Source: Dasania phycosphaerae (lineage in GTDB: Bacteria > Pseudomonadota > Gammaproteobacteria > Pseudomonadales > Dasaniaceae). Taken from it: 64,000 nucleotides of DNA. The position numbers were made by a program, and so were the translations under genes. The DNA lies in the NCBI RefSeq assembly GCF_026891035.1, contig NZ_JAPTGG010000004.1, forward strand, positions 1-64,000, read 5' to 3'. Under the pieces are notes generated by a model. It was not told the DNA's origin. It worked only from the letters and a program-made list of their open reading frames with translations, and did no database searches. Positions 34,107 to 43,737 of this stretch are shown in pieces (the first letter of the stretch is position 1; the number at the start of each line of letters is the position of its first letter).

Positions 34107-34967
34107 ATGAGACATTATCTAAACTTCAATAAATCCGCCGTCACAGACCTGTTTAACAACCACTTAGTTACCGCCCCCCTTCCTATCCGCGCCTATATTG
34201 GTAGCAGCTTTAAAGACGCTCAATTATTAAGCGATGGCAGTGTTGTAATAAACAACAATACCCACAGCGATTTACAAGCCGCCATGGACGCAACACTTGA
34301 TGAGACAGAAAGCACCAGTGATGCCTGGCAGTTTTGGACTTGGTTTAGTGATGAACGCCAGGCTTGGACACCGCTGGAGCACTTGCGGGCTAAGAATGCT
34401 TATAAAGATGAGCAATCAGAGATTCGCACCAGTGACTCTCACCCCTTACGCATTGATTATGTCGAAGTGCCGAATACTAGTGGGCGTATAGGCCTGACTT
34501 TTTGCCCCGGCAAGTGCAGTGAAGGTTTGTACGGCGGTACTTGGGAGCGGGATTTAAATAAAGATCTTGCCGCCATCAAGGCCTGGGGAGCCACTACTCT
34601 TATTACGCTTATGGAAGCCCAAGAGTTTGAGATTATTGGTGTACCTCAGTTTATGGAAGTACTTACTAACAGTGATATTGGGTGGCACCACTTGCCTATT
34701 CAAGATATGCAGCCGCCTAGTGAATCATTTGAAGTTTTATGGAAAACCGTTGGGCCGCAATTACACAAACTGCTAAGTGACGGGCAAGATATTGTTATTC
34801 ACTGTCGTGGCGGTCTTGGTCGCACTGGTTTACTCGCTGCGCGTATGCTGGTTGAAGCGGGAATGACTCCTGTTGATGCGGTAGCCGAAGTGCGTAATGC
34901 AAGAAAGCACTCCATAGAAACTTATGCACAAGAGCACTATGTATTAACGCAACACTGGAAAAAGTAG
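34107..34967 (+). CDS. CDKN3-like dual-specificity / tyrosine phosphatase
   Basis: A 286-aa protein whose C-terminal two thirds resemble cyclin-dependent kinase inhibitor 3 phosphatases. It has FCPGKC near residue 132, the general-acid loop LPIQDMQPP (Asp200), and the P-loop HCRGGLGRTG with nucleophile Cys233 and Arg239. The first ~110 residues match nothing I recognise. It is predicted to dephosphorylate Ser/Thr/Tyr or a small phosphorylated ligand. It starts the plus-strand side of the island; the next gene, 59 bp downstream, has a kinase fold, so the two may act on the same target. The start has no strong ribosome binding site. Confidence 0.75.
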   Translation: MRHYLNFNKSAVTDLFNNHLVTAPLPIRAYIGSSFKDAQLLSDGSVVINNNTHSDLQAAMDATLDETESTSDAWQFWTWFSDERQAWTPLEHLRAKNAYKDEQSEIRTSDSHPLRIDYVEVPNTSGRIGLTFCPGKCSEGLYGGTWERDLNKDLAAIKAWGATTLITLMEAQEFEIIGVPQFMEVLTNSDIGWHHLPIQDMQPPSESFEVLWKTVGPQLHKLLSDGQDIVIHCRGGLGRTGLLAARMLVEAGMTPVDAVAEVRNARKHSIETYAQEHYVLTQHWKK

Positions 34968-35026
34968 GTACTTTCGAGATAAGCTGTGCCCAACAATAAG
35001 AACCATGGAAAGATTAAGGACAATGG

Positions 35027-36838
35027 ATGCAGTCTGTTCTCATTACCCAATGCTTGCAAAACGATTTTGTTAAGCCGCTAAATGCTGGCGACCCGCTACC
35101 CAATCAATTACACATAGGCCACGAAGAGTCGCAACGGCTAGTGGGCGAAAGCATTGCCACTGGCCCTGTTGGCCGCTTTATGGCATGGGTTAATTCACAG
35201 ACTAGTAACCAACTCGCAACTATTCATATTCGCGATTGGCACGCCCCAGACTGCCCCGAACAAGCCAGCCACCTCAAACAATTTAATAGCCATTGTTTAC
35301 AAAACACAGCCGGCGCTGACTTTATATTTTCTGAAACAGAAAGCACGAATAAAGAAGTCACCGTAATCGACAGCACCACCCTTAACGATTTTGAAGGCAC
35401 TGCTTTAAAACAAACACTCGATAACCTCGCCAGTAGAGCACCCGCAGATGAGAAGTTACGCATAGGCATTATCGGTGTTTGGACGGAAGCTAAAGTTTTA
35501 TTTTTAGCCTACGAATTAGCAACCCGTTACCCCCATTGTGAAATTGCCGTGTGCAGTGCACTCACTGCCAGCTCATCGCGCAGCCAGCACTTTTTAGCGC
35601 TACAACAATTAGATCGCATTGTGGGTATTACCGTGATCGACTCTATTGGTGAGTTCACGCAATACTTGGGCGGCGAAGAGACACCTACACAGCACCAGAG
35701 TTTAAATAAGTCCATAGAGATTGTTGCCGACGGCGATATGCTATTGGACGATGAGACAGAGTTTTTAATTCGCCACCTGTTCCGCGATTGCCAAAGAATT
35801 TCGCTGAAGATTTTGGATGGTGGCTTCTCGGGAAACTTGGTCGCCGGTGTTAACAGCATTGATATACACGGCCACGAACAAACACCCCATGTGATTAAGA
35901 TTGGTCCACGCGCCGAGATGGCCAAAGAGCGCACCTCCTTTGAGCAAATCGAAAATGTGATGGGCAACAACGCCCCCGCGATTGCCGACTACGCCGATTC
36001 ACAACACAAAGGTGCTATTAAATACCGCTACGCGTCTATGGGCTCTGGCAGTGCCCGCTCATTACAAAGCTGCTTCCAGAAAGGTGCAAGTCAAGAAAAG
36101 CTACGCAGTTATTTAGATGCCGTATTTAACGAGCAGCTAGGCCGTTTATATCGCGCTGCCACCAACGATACGCAAGACCTGCTGGTATACTACTGCTTTG
36201 ATTCACACTGGGCAGGTTCAGTAAAAAATAAAATCGAAGAGTTAATTGGTCACTGCCCCGAGCAAGGTGAGCTAACCCTGCCCGGTAATAAAAAAGCCTA
36301 CAATCTCTATCAATTCTATAAAGAAGATTTAGACCAACTTCCCTCCATGGTAGGCGACTATCCCTTCGCCTTTGTACACGGCGATCTTAACGGCGCTAAT
36401 GTAATTATTGATGAGCGGGGTAATGTTTGGCTAATCGACTTCTTCCACACTCATAGAGGCCATGTATTAAAAGACTTTGCCAAATTAGAGAATGATCTGC
36501 TTTATATCTATACACCGATAGAATCAGAAGAAGATTTAATCAAGGCTTATGCCTTTAGTGATTTTCTTTTAAGCTTTGAACACCCGTTTGAAAACCTACC
36601 CGCATTGCCAGATGAGTTTAAAGGCACGCAATTTGAAAAGACTTATGCTTCTATCTGCCATATAAGAAAGCTGGCGGGCCAGTATATTGATAAGAGTGAT
36701 AAAAGCACTCAAGCACAGTGGCTGATACCACAGCTTAGATATGCTGTGCATACAATTGGGTTTGATGAGCCTAATAAAAAACAGAGAATATGGGCTTTGT
36801 ACACAGCGACAAGCTCTGCCAATAATTTCAATCACTAA
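35027..36838 (+). CDS. Fusion of a catalytically altered isochorismatase-like domain and an APH/kinase-fold domain
   Basis: A 603-aa two-domain protein. Residues 1-215 have the isochorismatase/nicotinamidase fold pattern (ITQCLQNDF with Asp13, HIRDWHAPDCPEQ, FNSHCLQNTAGADF). However, the nucleophile block GVWTEAKV has Lys156 where the family has Cys, so it is probably inactive. Residues 240-520 form a kinase/aminoglycoside-phosphotransferase fold: GGFSGNLVAGV loop, HVIKIG (Lys291), HGDLNGANVI (His451, Asp453, Asn458) and LIDFFHTH (Asp471), all apparently intact. This domain resembles what has been named TCAD9 in conflict systems; that name is from memory. AAGGA ribosome binding site. Confidence 0.65.
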   Translation: MQSVLITQCLQNDFVKPLNAGDPLPNQLHIGHEESQRLVGESIATGPVGRFMAWVNSQTSNQLATIHIRDWHAPDCPEQASHLKQFNSHCLQNTAGADFIFSETESTNKEVTVIDSTTLNDFEGTALKQTLDNLASRAPADEKLRIGIIGVWTEAKVLFLAYELATRYPHCEIAVCSALTASSSRSQHFLALQQLDRIVGITVIDSIGEFTQYLGGEETPTQHQSLNKSIEIVADGDMLLDDETEFLIRHLFRDCQRISLKILDGGFSGNLVAGVNSIDIHGHEQTPHVIKIGPRAEMAKERTSFEQIENVMGNNAPAIADYADSQHKGAIKYRYASMGSGSARSLQSCFQKGASQEKLRSYLDAVFNEQLGRLYRAATNDTQDLLVYYCFDSHWAGSVKNKIEELIGHCPEQGELTLPGNKKAYNLYQFYKEDLDQLPSMVGDYPFAFVHGDLNGANVIIDERGNVWLIDFFHTHRGHVLKDFAKLENDLLYIYTPIESEEDLIKAYAFSDFLLSFEHPFENLPALPDEFKGTQFEKTYASICHIRKLAGQYIDKSDKSTQAQWLIPQLRYAVHTIGFDEPNKKQRIWALYTATSSANNFNH

Positions 36839-36952
36839 TTACTGTTTTCGACCCAAAGCAGACATTAACTAAGTTAACTATCCCCGGAATTAAGAATGGC
36901 TTTAATACTAGGAAGTAATTTCTAGCGAGATAATTGAATAAGGTAAAAATGA

Positions 36953-38815
36953 ATGTGGACAGATAATGAAACTGATCGCGATTTTCTTAATTTTTCAACC
37001 GTAGCAGCTACGGTTTCAGAGATTATCGCAAGGGCCAATGGGCAGCCTGTTTCTATTGGGGTTTCAGGAAGCTGGGGCGTCGGAAAATCGTCCATGATCA
37101 AACTTGTTCAAGCCAATCTGAAAAACACCGATCATAATCCCGACGAAAAAAAATATATTTTTGTTGAGTTCAATGCTTGGTTATATCAAGGATACGACGA
37201 TGCTAAAGCTGCGTTGATGGAAGTCATTGCTAGGAAGCTTGCAGAAGAGGCAGAACAGCAACAAACGGCGGTTGGCAAGACTAAAGATTTGTTAGGCCGC
37301 ATTGATTGGTTACGCGCAGCAAAAACAACCGGCGGTGTCGCCGCCTCACTTATAACTGGCCTACCCATAGGTGGTCTTGTCGGTAGGGTTTGGGACTCGG
37401 GAGAAGCGCTACTAGACGGCGAAGTTACGGAAGAAGACCTACAGTCTGCTAAAGAGTCCGGTAGCGAAGCCCTACGAGAAGGGAATAGCTTAGTAAAGCC
37501 AAAGAAGAGAAAATCTCCCCCTCAGGAAATAGAAGCAATTAGAAGTGGATTTGAGAGTTCGCTTGAAGAGCTTGACGTTACTCTCGTTGTGCTCATTGAC
37601 GATTTAGATCGCTGCTTGCCAGAAACCGCAATATCGACATTGGAAGCACTGAGACTATTTCTATTCCTAAAAAATACCGCATTTGTAATCGCTGCCGACA
37701 CAAAAATGATTCGTCACTCTGTCAAAAAGCACTTCCATGATATGCCTGACGACCAACTAGTAACCAACTATTTCGATAAGCTGATACAAATACCTATTCA
37801 AGTACCCAAACTCGGTGTACAGGATATTAAAGCTTACCTCTGCATGCTGTACATCGACCTTAGTAGTATCGAGCAACACGAAAAAGACAAACTGAGAGAA
37901 AGAATATGCAGGCAGTTAGCTGAAACCTGGAAAGGTGCTCGTGTTGATAGACAGTTTCTGGAAGGCTTATCCCAAGAACTCAATATAGAAATACCCGTAA
38001 AACTATCCACACAAATCGACCTTGCTGATCGATTAGCACCTCTAATGTCTTCAGAAACAGCAATTGATGCAAATCCCAGGTTAATTAAGCGTTTTCTAAA
38101 TGCCATATCAATTCGTCTAGCAATCGGCAACGCCCAAGATATCGCGATTGATGAAGCCGTTCTGACGAAAATACTATTGTTGGAGCGTTGCGGCTCAGAT
38201 GATGCCTACAGAAAAATTGCGACATCTTGTGCAAGTAATGATGAGGGACTCCCGTCAGTTCTGAAGGACATTGAAGCCAGCTTAGAAGAAGGTAAAGAGA
38301 TTGAATGGCCATCAGAATTCAATACTGCATTCTTTAAACAATGGGCTGCCTCAAAGCCACAATTAGCTGATATTGATATTCGTGGTGCGTTATATGTCAG
38401 TCGAGAACACTCTCCATTGCTCCTCAGCCATGAACAACTTTCATCGAGTGGCCTAGAGATTTTGCGTGCATTAAAAGAAACGCCTGACATGGCAACAGCG
38501 CTTAAAGATTCAATTAATGAGTTAGCAACTGAAGATTTGAATCTGATAATGGATAAATTACTGGAAATTGCCGCGCGCGAGCAATCATGGGGCGCGCCGG
38601 ACATATTAACTGCCTGTGTCGTCGTTGGCCAGTCTCATAAATCTGTTGGTAAACGCTTTGGGGCTTTTTTGAGTGAACGCCCCTCAAGCCAGATCGAACC
38701 TAGCATTGTTCCAAAGATCGCTGAGGAGGATTGGGTCGATATTCCGTTTGATGTTTGGACAAACTCAGACGTATCAGGACCAGTAAAAAAAGCAATTCAG
38801 AAGAGTAAGAAATAA
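36953..38815 (+). CDS. qatA: QatA, KAP-family P-loop NTPase of an anti-phage system
   Basis: A 620-aa STAND-like KAP NTPase with Walker A GSWGVGKSS (residues 39-47), FVEFNAWLYQ, a Gly-rich hydrophobic stretch at about 126-145, and Walker B VVLIDDLDRC (Asp216-Asp219). With the next three genes it matches the QatABCD defence system, where QatA is the ATPase. Residues 400-620 are helical and unassigned. It starts 114 bp after the kinase-fold gene, with AAGG upstream. Codon use is visibly more AT-rich than in the flanking core genes. Confidence 0.85.
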   Translation: MWTDNETDRDFLNFSTVAATVSEIIARANGQPVSIGVSGSWGVGKSSMIKLVQANLKNTDHNPDEKKYIFVEFNAWLYQGYDDAKAALMEVIARKLAEEAEQQQTAVGKTKDLLGRIDWLRAAKTTGGVAASLITGLPIGGLVGRVWDSGEALLDGEVTEEDLQSAKESGSEALREGNSLVKPKKRKSPPQEIEAIRSGFESSLEELDVTLVVLIDDLDRCLPETAISTLEALRLFLFLKNTAFVIAADTKMIRHSVKKHFHDMPDDQLVTNYFDKLIQIPIQVPKLGVQDIKAYLCMLYIDLSSIEQHEKDKLRERICRQLAETWKGARVDRQFLEGLSQELNIEIPVKLSTQIDLADRLAPLMSSETAIDANPRLIKRFLNAISIRLAIGNAQDIAIDEAVLTKILLLERCGSDDAYRKIATSCASNDEGLPSVLKDIEASLEEGKEIEWPSEFNTAFFKQWAASKPQLADIDIRGALYVSREHSPLLLSHEQLSSSGLEILRALKETPDMATALKDSINELATEDLNLIMDKLLEIAAREQSWGAPDILTACVVVGQSHKSVGKRFGAFLSERPSSQIEPSIVPKIAEEDWVDIPFDVWTNSDVSGPVKKAIQKSKK

Positions 38816-39666
38816 TGGGAACATCAAGTTCAAGCAAAGGCCCCGGTTCAGGGATACCGATGGTACCGCCTTGGGCTGACAACCCTACGGAAGCGCCAGA
38901 TGCTGGCCAGGGTGGTCAAGACGACAATCAATCAAATCCTGAAGATAACAACGCCGGGGACAACACAAAAGAATCTAATCCACCTCTGCTAAACGCACCT
39001 CCAGGAAGATTTGGAGGCGCGCGCAGTAGCTTGGGCGCTTTCGCTGGCGATGGCAGCTCAAGCAGTATGCGTAATGGAATTCGTCAATATGTGTCTAGAG
39101 GTTATGGCGGGGCTAAAAGTGCAGCGCGAAGAATGGGTAGCACTGCGTCTACTGCTGGTGGTTTAGCAGGAATATTATCTTCCGACACACGCACAACCAC
39201 TCAATCTGACCACTTTAATGCACTGTCTTTTCAATCGAAAAACTCCGATGATGTTGTAAATGCAATCATTGAAGCGGTCAGACCTATTGATGGAACTCAG
39301 GATTCAGAAGCTTCACGGGAATCTATAAAGGACGCATTAAGCGAGCTATTAGATAAGAACCCCGACGCTGATTTACTGGAACTGAACGATAACGACAAGT
39401 ATTTAGTCATAGAGACTTTTCTTGCCACCGATATTTATCAAAGAATTGCCTTAGATGTCGGGAAGCACATACAAGACAAGGCACCTAATGCAGCAGCAGG
39501 GGTAAACCGATTGAAACAGATAAAAGAGTATGTACGCGAGACAGTTAAGTCCTCATTTAAAAAAATAGGAAACAACCTATCCTCATTGTCACAGAATCAG
39601 GTTGCTCTGCTAGCCCGCAGTGTATTAGAAGACACTTACGAAGTTTTTGAGGACTATACGCGATGA
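38815..39666 (+). CDS. qatB: QatB, defence system component of unknown activity
   Basis: A 283-aa protein overlapping the qatA stop by one base. Residues 1-120 are low-complexity, rich in Gly, Ser, Pro and Asn (GTSSSSKGPGSGIPMVPPW, then an acidic patch), probably disordered. Residues 135-283 are a helical domain with no motif I recognise. It is identified as QatB by position between the KAP NTPase and the QueC-like gene. Its stop overlaps the qatC start by 4 bp. Confidence 0.75.
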   Translation: MGTSSSSKGPGSGIPMVPPWADNPTEAPDAGQGGQDDNQSNPEDNNAGDNTKESNPPLLNAPPGRFGGARSSLGAFAGDGSSSSMRNGIRQYVSRGYGGAKSAARRMGSTASTAGGLAGILSSDTRTTTQSDHFNALSFQSKNSDDVVNAIIEAVRPIDGTQDSEASRESIKDALSELLDKNPDADLLELNDNDKYLVIETFLATDIYQRIALDVGKHIQDKAPNAAAGVNRLKQIKEYVRETVKSSFKKIGNNLSSLSQNQVALLARSVLEDTYEVFEDYTR

Positions 39667-40937
39667 AAATTGTATGCGGGCCAAAGGGATTTAACTTCGA
39701 TGATCATAAATCGAACCTTGACGTTCAGCTCTACTCCATTCCAGACAACAAGAAACTAGCGTATGCAGGTCACGGAATTGCAGAAGTAGCCAGAAAAAGA
39801 AAAATTAACCCTTCCTCAAGGTCATGGGACTTTTTATCAATAGCACTTTCAGTGGTATGCGCTGATACCGCTGGACACAGAAAGCAAAGTCCCGACGGTT
39901 GGACTAGAGAGTTCGACCTTACAATTGCAGTAATTGATCCAGATTTCTGGAGATCACAAGTAGAGATCATTCAGAAAACTTTAAATTTTCTGACCACAGA
40001 CCGATGGCTTATCAATTTTTCTGAAGGGGGTTTTTATCCAAAACCACCAAAACCAGAGAAAAAATTCGATGCTGATTGCTTGACACTTTTCTCTGGTGGC
40101 ATGGATAGTCTTATTGGTGCAATTAACCTTGTTAAAGATGGACGAAAGCCAGTCACTATTAGCCAAGTTGTACAAGGTGATCAAGCCAAACAAAAGTTAT
40201 TTCCACAAAAGATTGACAGTGACATCGAGTCTCTCGTAATGAGTCATAAAGCCAAAGTACCAAATGGCGAAACTCCTGCGTCTCAGCGTTCACGATCTAT
40301 AGCTTTCTTAGCCTATGCTGCCCTCGCAGCATCATCCTTAAAAAATCAAAACGGCTCCAATACTGAATTAGTAGTCTCAGAAAACGGCTTTATTTCGCTG
40401 AATACACCTCTAACCCCCATGAGAGTGGGCAGCCTAAGTACAAGAACAACACATCCAACCTATCTTTCCGGTATTCAGGAAATTTTTGATTCAGCGGATA
40501 TTGGACTAAAAATCGATACTCCCTACGCATTGAAAACAAAGGGAGAGATGCTATCAGAGTGCAAAAATAAATCCCTCATTAAGGAGTTGGCCCACCTGTC
40601 AACGAGCTGCGGTAGATTCTTGCTTTTTAAGAAAACCCATTGTGGTCGATGCGTTCCCTGCTTAGTTAGAAGAGCGGCATTTCATAAGTGGGGAGAAGTG
40701 GATAGAACTACTTACGTGTACAAAAACCTAGGTAAAAAAGACTCCGAAAATTCTGGCTTTGACGATGTTCGTGCAGTTGCTATGGCAATAATACAAGAAA
40801 AAGATGTAGGTATTCGTCGCTGGATGGGTGCGGGGCTTTCCTCTGCGCCAATTTCAAACATTCAACCCTACTACGATATCGCCCAGCGTGGTTTAAAGGA
40901 GCTTGATGACTTTCTGAAAGCCCAGGGGGTAACTTAG
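39663..40937 (+). CDS. qatC: QatC, QueC-like PP-loop protein of the Qat system
   Basis: A 424-aa protein with the PP-loop ATP pyrophosphatase motif LFSGGMDSL near residue 145 and a zinc-ribbon-like set of cysteines near residues 309-327 (THCGRCVPC plus an upstream Cys). QueC makes the 7-deazaguanine precursor preQ0, but this protein is much longer than housekeeping QueC and has a ~130-residue N-terminal extension. The Qat members act in defence; which substrate is used is not known from sequence. Overlaps both neighbours. Confidence 0.85.
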   Translation: MKIVCGPKGFNFDDHKSNLDVQLYSIPDNKKLAYAGHGIAEVARKRKINPSSRSWDFLSIALSVVCADTAGHRKQSPDGWTREFDLTIAVIDPDFWRSQVEIIQKTLNFLTTDRWLINFSEGGFYPKPPKPEKKFDADCLTLFSGGMDSLIGAINLVKDGRKPVTISQVVQGDQAKQKLFPQKIDSDIESLVMSHKAKVPNGETPASQRSRSIAFLAYAALAASSLKNQNGSNTELVVSENGFISLNTPLTPMRVGSLSTRTTHPTYLSGIQEIFDSADIGLKIDTPYALKTKGEMLSECKNKSLIKELAHLSTSCGRFLLFKKTHCGRCVPCLVRRAAFHKWGEVDRTTYVYKNLGKKDSENSGFDDVRAVAMAIIQEKDVGIRRWMGAGLSSAPISNIQPYYDIAQRGLKELDDFLKAQGVT

Positions 40938-41683
40938 TGGATTTTCATTGCCATTTAGACCTGTATCCAGATCCCCTTGAGGTCGTGACTACGGCGAAGC
41001 AACAAGGTACTTTTGTCTTATCTGTTACAACCACTCCGTCTGCTTACGAACAAACCGCACATCTAGCCAAGGATTGTCCGAATATTGAAACGGGACTTGG
41101 CCTACACCCGGAGCTAGTCCATCAAAGATTCGGTGAATTATCATTGTTTGACAAATGGATACATTCAACGGACTTTGTTGGTGAAGTTGGCCTTGACGGT
41201 TCATCGAGATATAGAAGTTCTTGGGAGAACCAGATAAAAGTATTTACCCACGCACTGAAACTGTCAGATATTCATGGGGGAAGGATTTTATCTATACACA
41301 GTCGTCAGGCAGCTACAGAAGTCATGAATTGTCTAGAGCCCTTCAAGCACAACAACACCTTCATCCTACACTGGTTTTCCGGCACTGTTAAAGAGCTTAA
41401 CAGGGCAATTGAGCTTGGATGCTGGTTTAGTGTTGGCCCTATAATGCTGAGAGGAAAGAAAGGCAAGAATCTGGTCTCAAGGATTCCACAAGATCGTATT
41501 CTTTTAGAATCCGACGGTCCTTTCACTTCATTAAAAAATCAACCTCTTTACCCATGGGACACAAATAATCTGTGTATACCTGAACTTTCGGAAATATGGG
41601 GTTTTGATTCCAATAAGGTTGATTCATTATTAGCTATAAACAAGGAAGCCATCCTTTCTAAACGCTACTCCCTAAAAATTTAA
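40937..41683 (+). CDS. qatD: QatD, TatD-like metal-dependent nuclease of the Qat system
   Basis: A 248-aa TIM-barrel metallohydrolase starting at a GTG that overlaps the qatC TAG (TAGTG). It has the metal-binding HxH in MDFHCHLDLY, Glu in FVGEVGLDG, His in LSIHSRQA and LHWFSGTV, and Asp in LLESDGPFTS: the full TatD set. It is likely a DNase or related hydrolase and the effector of QatABCD. Last gene of the tightly overlapping qat operon, converging with the NAD operon. Confidence 0.85.
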   Translation: MDFHCHLDLYPDPLEVVTTAKQQGTFVLSVTTTPSAYEQTAHLAKDCPNIETGLGLHPELVHQRFGELSLFDKWIHSTDFVGEVGLDGSSRYRSSWENQIKVFTHALKLSDIHGGRILSIHSRQAATEVMNCLEPFKHNNTFILHWFSGTVKELNRAIELGCWFSVGPIMLRGKKGKNLVSRIPQDRILLESDGPFTSLKNQPLYPWDTNNLCIPELSEIWGFDSNKVDSLLAINKEAILSKRYSLKI

Positions 41684-41712
41684 GAGATTTCAGGGACACG
41701 ACACTTAATACA

Positions 41713-41738
41713 AAGTCCGTTATTGGCCGAAAGCGGAC
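41713..41738. terminator. Hairpin between qatD and the convergent NAD operon
   Basis: AGTCCG / CGGACT stem around a ~14-nt loop, between the two convergent stop codons. Similar AAAGCGGAC / GCAGAC words occur upstream of qatA near 36850, so it may also be a dispersed repeat. Confidence 0.45.
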
Positions 41739-41740
41739 TC

Positions 41741-42655
41741 TTATACCACAATCACGCCTTTTTGATCTGCCGCCCGAATGTTTACAGTTACCCCACTATT
41801 AAATTCAATCGCATCATCCACCATGCCATCACTAAAAATCACCCCATTACCCGCCATCAGGGATGAAACTCTCATCCCTGATTGTTGAGTAATTTCACCA
41901 CACACAATATCGGTGCCTGTTGCCTGACTGGGGAATGGCTCGCGCACTGCAAACTTTAGCTTATCGTCATTCCATGCCATTGCACTTTCAGTTTTTCGCT
42001 CACCACCCATTACACCCACAGCACCTGCAACGATGCTTTTCATCCAACCAGTACTACCCAAACCTGTAGACACAATAATGCCACTGGATGACTGCACCTC
42101 TGACTTGCCATCGATACTCAATTCATAGCGTGCAGAGATTTGAATGCGTGGGCCTATAAACAAATCATTAACACCAATTAACTCTTGGCCATCATTTAAT
42201 GTGGCTTTGGCCATGGTGATTTGTTTACTTTGATAACGCTCGCTTAGTACGTCAGAAAATATCGCTTTGGTATCTTCAACGGAAAAAGGTAATAGCACAC
42301 CATCGAAGCGAGCTGGATCTGGGTTGATAGCAATAACCGGCTGGCCGTTTAGGTACTTTAAGGTATTTGCTACTAAGCCATCCGGCCCTACCACCACCAC
42401 TTTATCTTGTGGACCAAAGATAAAGTTAGGTAAAAAGCCGCGCTCTAAACGCTGCACACGGGCGGAGCGTTTAAGCTCCGCCTCTACTTCGCTCACCGAT
42501 TCCATATAGGTGTTGTGCTCGATACGATAATCTTCAAACTCACCGCCTCGGCTTTTTATGACAAAGGCGGCTTGGTCTTCGGTGTTGTATTGGGCTACTA
42601 ACTCCTCTAAGCGAGTGCGGCGTGTTACTAGTATGACTTTGTTATCAGTACTCAT
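41741..42655 (-). CDS. NAD-kinase-like protein
   Basis: A 304-aa protein of the NAD kinase/diacylglycerol kinase-like superfamily. It has VVVGPDGLVANTL in the place of the GGDGT motif, GVNDLFIGP (the NE/ND motif region) and SSGIIVSTGLGSTGWMKSI, the conserved C-terminal NAD kinase block. It is predicted to make NADP from NAD, as the last step of this salvage operon. The first G of GGDG is replaced by the sequence GPDG, so activity needs proof. AAGGAG lies upstream of the ATG. Last gene of nadM-nadV-SPFH-NADK. Confidence 0.7.
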   Translation of the reverse strand: MSTDNKVILVTRRTRLEELVAQYNTEDQAAFVIKSRGGEFEDYRIEHNTYMESVSEVEAELKRSARVQRLERGFLPNFIFGPQDKVVVVGPDGLVANTLKYLNGQPVIAINPDPARFDGVLLPFSVEDTKAIFSDVLSERYQSKQITMAKATLNDGQELIGVNDLFIGPRIQISARYELSIDGKSEVQSSSGIIVSTGLGSTGWMKSIVAGAVGVMGGERKTESAMAWNDDKLKFAVREPFPSQATGTDIVCGEITQQSGMRVSSLMAGNGVIFSDGMVDDAIEFNSGVTVNIRAADQKGVIVV

Positions 42656-42684
42656 CGTTAACTCCTTAGCCTTCCCTTTATTGG

Positions 42685-43716
42685 TTACGCTCTAGCGTCA
42701 CCATCAATTTTACCGGCGATGGATTGCAGCAAGTCTGGCGCGATATTAAGTTGGCCAATTTTTTCGGCACCTCCGGCCAACTCCCTAAAAGCCTGCGCCA
42801 TAAGTTGTTGCGGGTTAAGGTTAGCCATAGTCATTGCTTCAAAGATTCTAGGTTCAACCTTAGAGAGCGCCTCCATAGTGGCGGCAATTTCATAGGCTTT
42901 TACATCGGCTTCTTCACGCTCGTTAGCTGTCGCCAATTCAACAAACTCTTTGCGTTGTTGCTCTAGCACGATATCGGCTTCAAGCTGCTCACGCTCCATT
43001 TCGCTACGCTTCTCTTGCTGCAGGCGCTCAGCCTTTAGCCGCTCTTCTTTAATATCTTTTTGCTTGGCCTCGACTGCCAACTCTGTATTAAGCTCGTTTT
43101 CTTTTACGGCTCTCTCTTGATCAATCGAGGCATTACGACGACGGTAGATCGCTTCATCTGCCTCTTCCAACAGCTTCTCTCGCACAGCAGCTTCTAATGC
43201 CCTGGCTGTATCGGGTGAAGGCTTAATGGCGAGTATGGATAAATCCATTATCTCTATTCCCATAGATTGCAGCACCGATGAATTGCTGAGTTCATTTTTA
43301 ACGGCACGCACCAGGGTTTGTGATGCGGCAATCGCTTGGCGTAAATCTAGCTGCTCGATTGCGGTACGCATTTTTACCTGTACCAAGTTAACAATGCGGT
43401 TGCGTAATTTATCCGGGTCTTCTGAAGAGTAACCAGAGGCGTTTGGCTTTAAGGTAAAGTTCATTAAGCCTGATAACATTTCAGGGTCGGCGATGCGATA
43501 AACCACTTGCCCTTGCACTGTTACCTCTTGGTAATCTTTGGTGCTTTCCTTCAGCATAAATGGAAGGTCGGTTGTGCCTACAGGCACAGATACCAATGAA
43601 GTAGTAGGTGCGTAGTAAAAAAACGATAGGCCTTTGCCCTGCCGTTTAAGCTGGCCGTTTTTGTACTGCATGATAAATGTTGTGGGTTCTGCTTTGATGT
43701 ATTGAATGTTAAACAT
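42685..43716 (-). CDS. SPFH/band-7 domain protein
   Basis: A 343-aa protein with an SPFH domain (residues 20-200: VTVQGQVVYRI, LRNRIVNLVQVKMRTAIEQL, MGIEIMDLSILAIKPSPDTARAL) followed by a long charged coiled coil (about 205-290) and a short helical tail (EPRIFEAMTMANLNPQQL). There is no N-terminal transmembrane helix, so it is probably cytoplasmic or peripheral. The frame opens at 43743, but AAGGAG lies 7 bp before the ATG at 43716. Why an SPFH scaffold sits in an NAD operon is unknown. 29 bp separate it from the NAD-kinase-like gene. Confidence 0.85.
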   Translation of the reverse strand: MFNIQYIKAEPTTFIMQYKNGQLKRQGKGLSFFYYAPTTSLVSVPVGTTDLPFMLKESTKDYQEVTVQGQVVYRIADPEMLSGLMNFTLKPNASGYSSEDPDKLRNRIVNLVQVKMRTAIEQLDLRQAIAASQTLVRAVKNELSNSSVLQSMGIEIMDLSILAIKPSPDTARALEAAVREKLLEEADEAIYRRRNASIDQERAVKENELNTELAVEAKQKDIKEERLKAERLQQEKRSEMEREQLEADIVLEQQRKEFVELATANEREEADVKAYEIAATMEALSKVEPRIFEAMTMANLNPQQLMAQAFRELAGGAEKIGQLNIAPDLLQSIAGKIDGDARA

Positions 43717-43737
43717 GACAAACTCCTTGCCATTATC

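Noticed and set aside
40937..41683. Housekeeping TatD deoxyribonuclease and housekeeping QueC for the last two qat genes
   Set aside because: Their overlap with a KAP NTPase gene and an unknown gene, the GTG start coupling and the extended QueC-like length fit QatC/QatD better.
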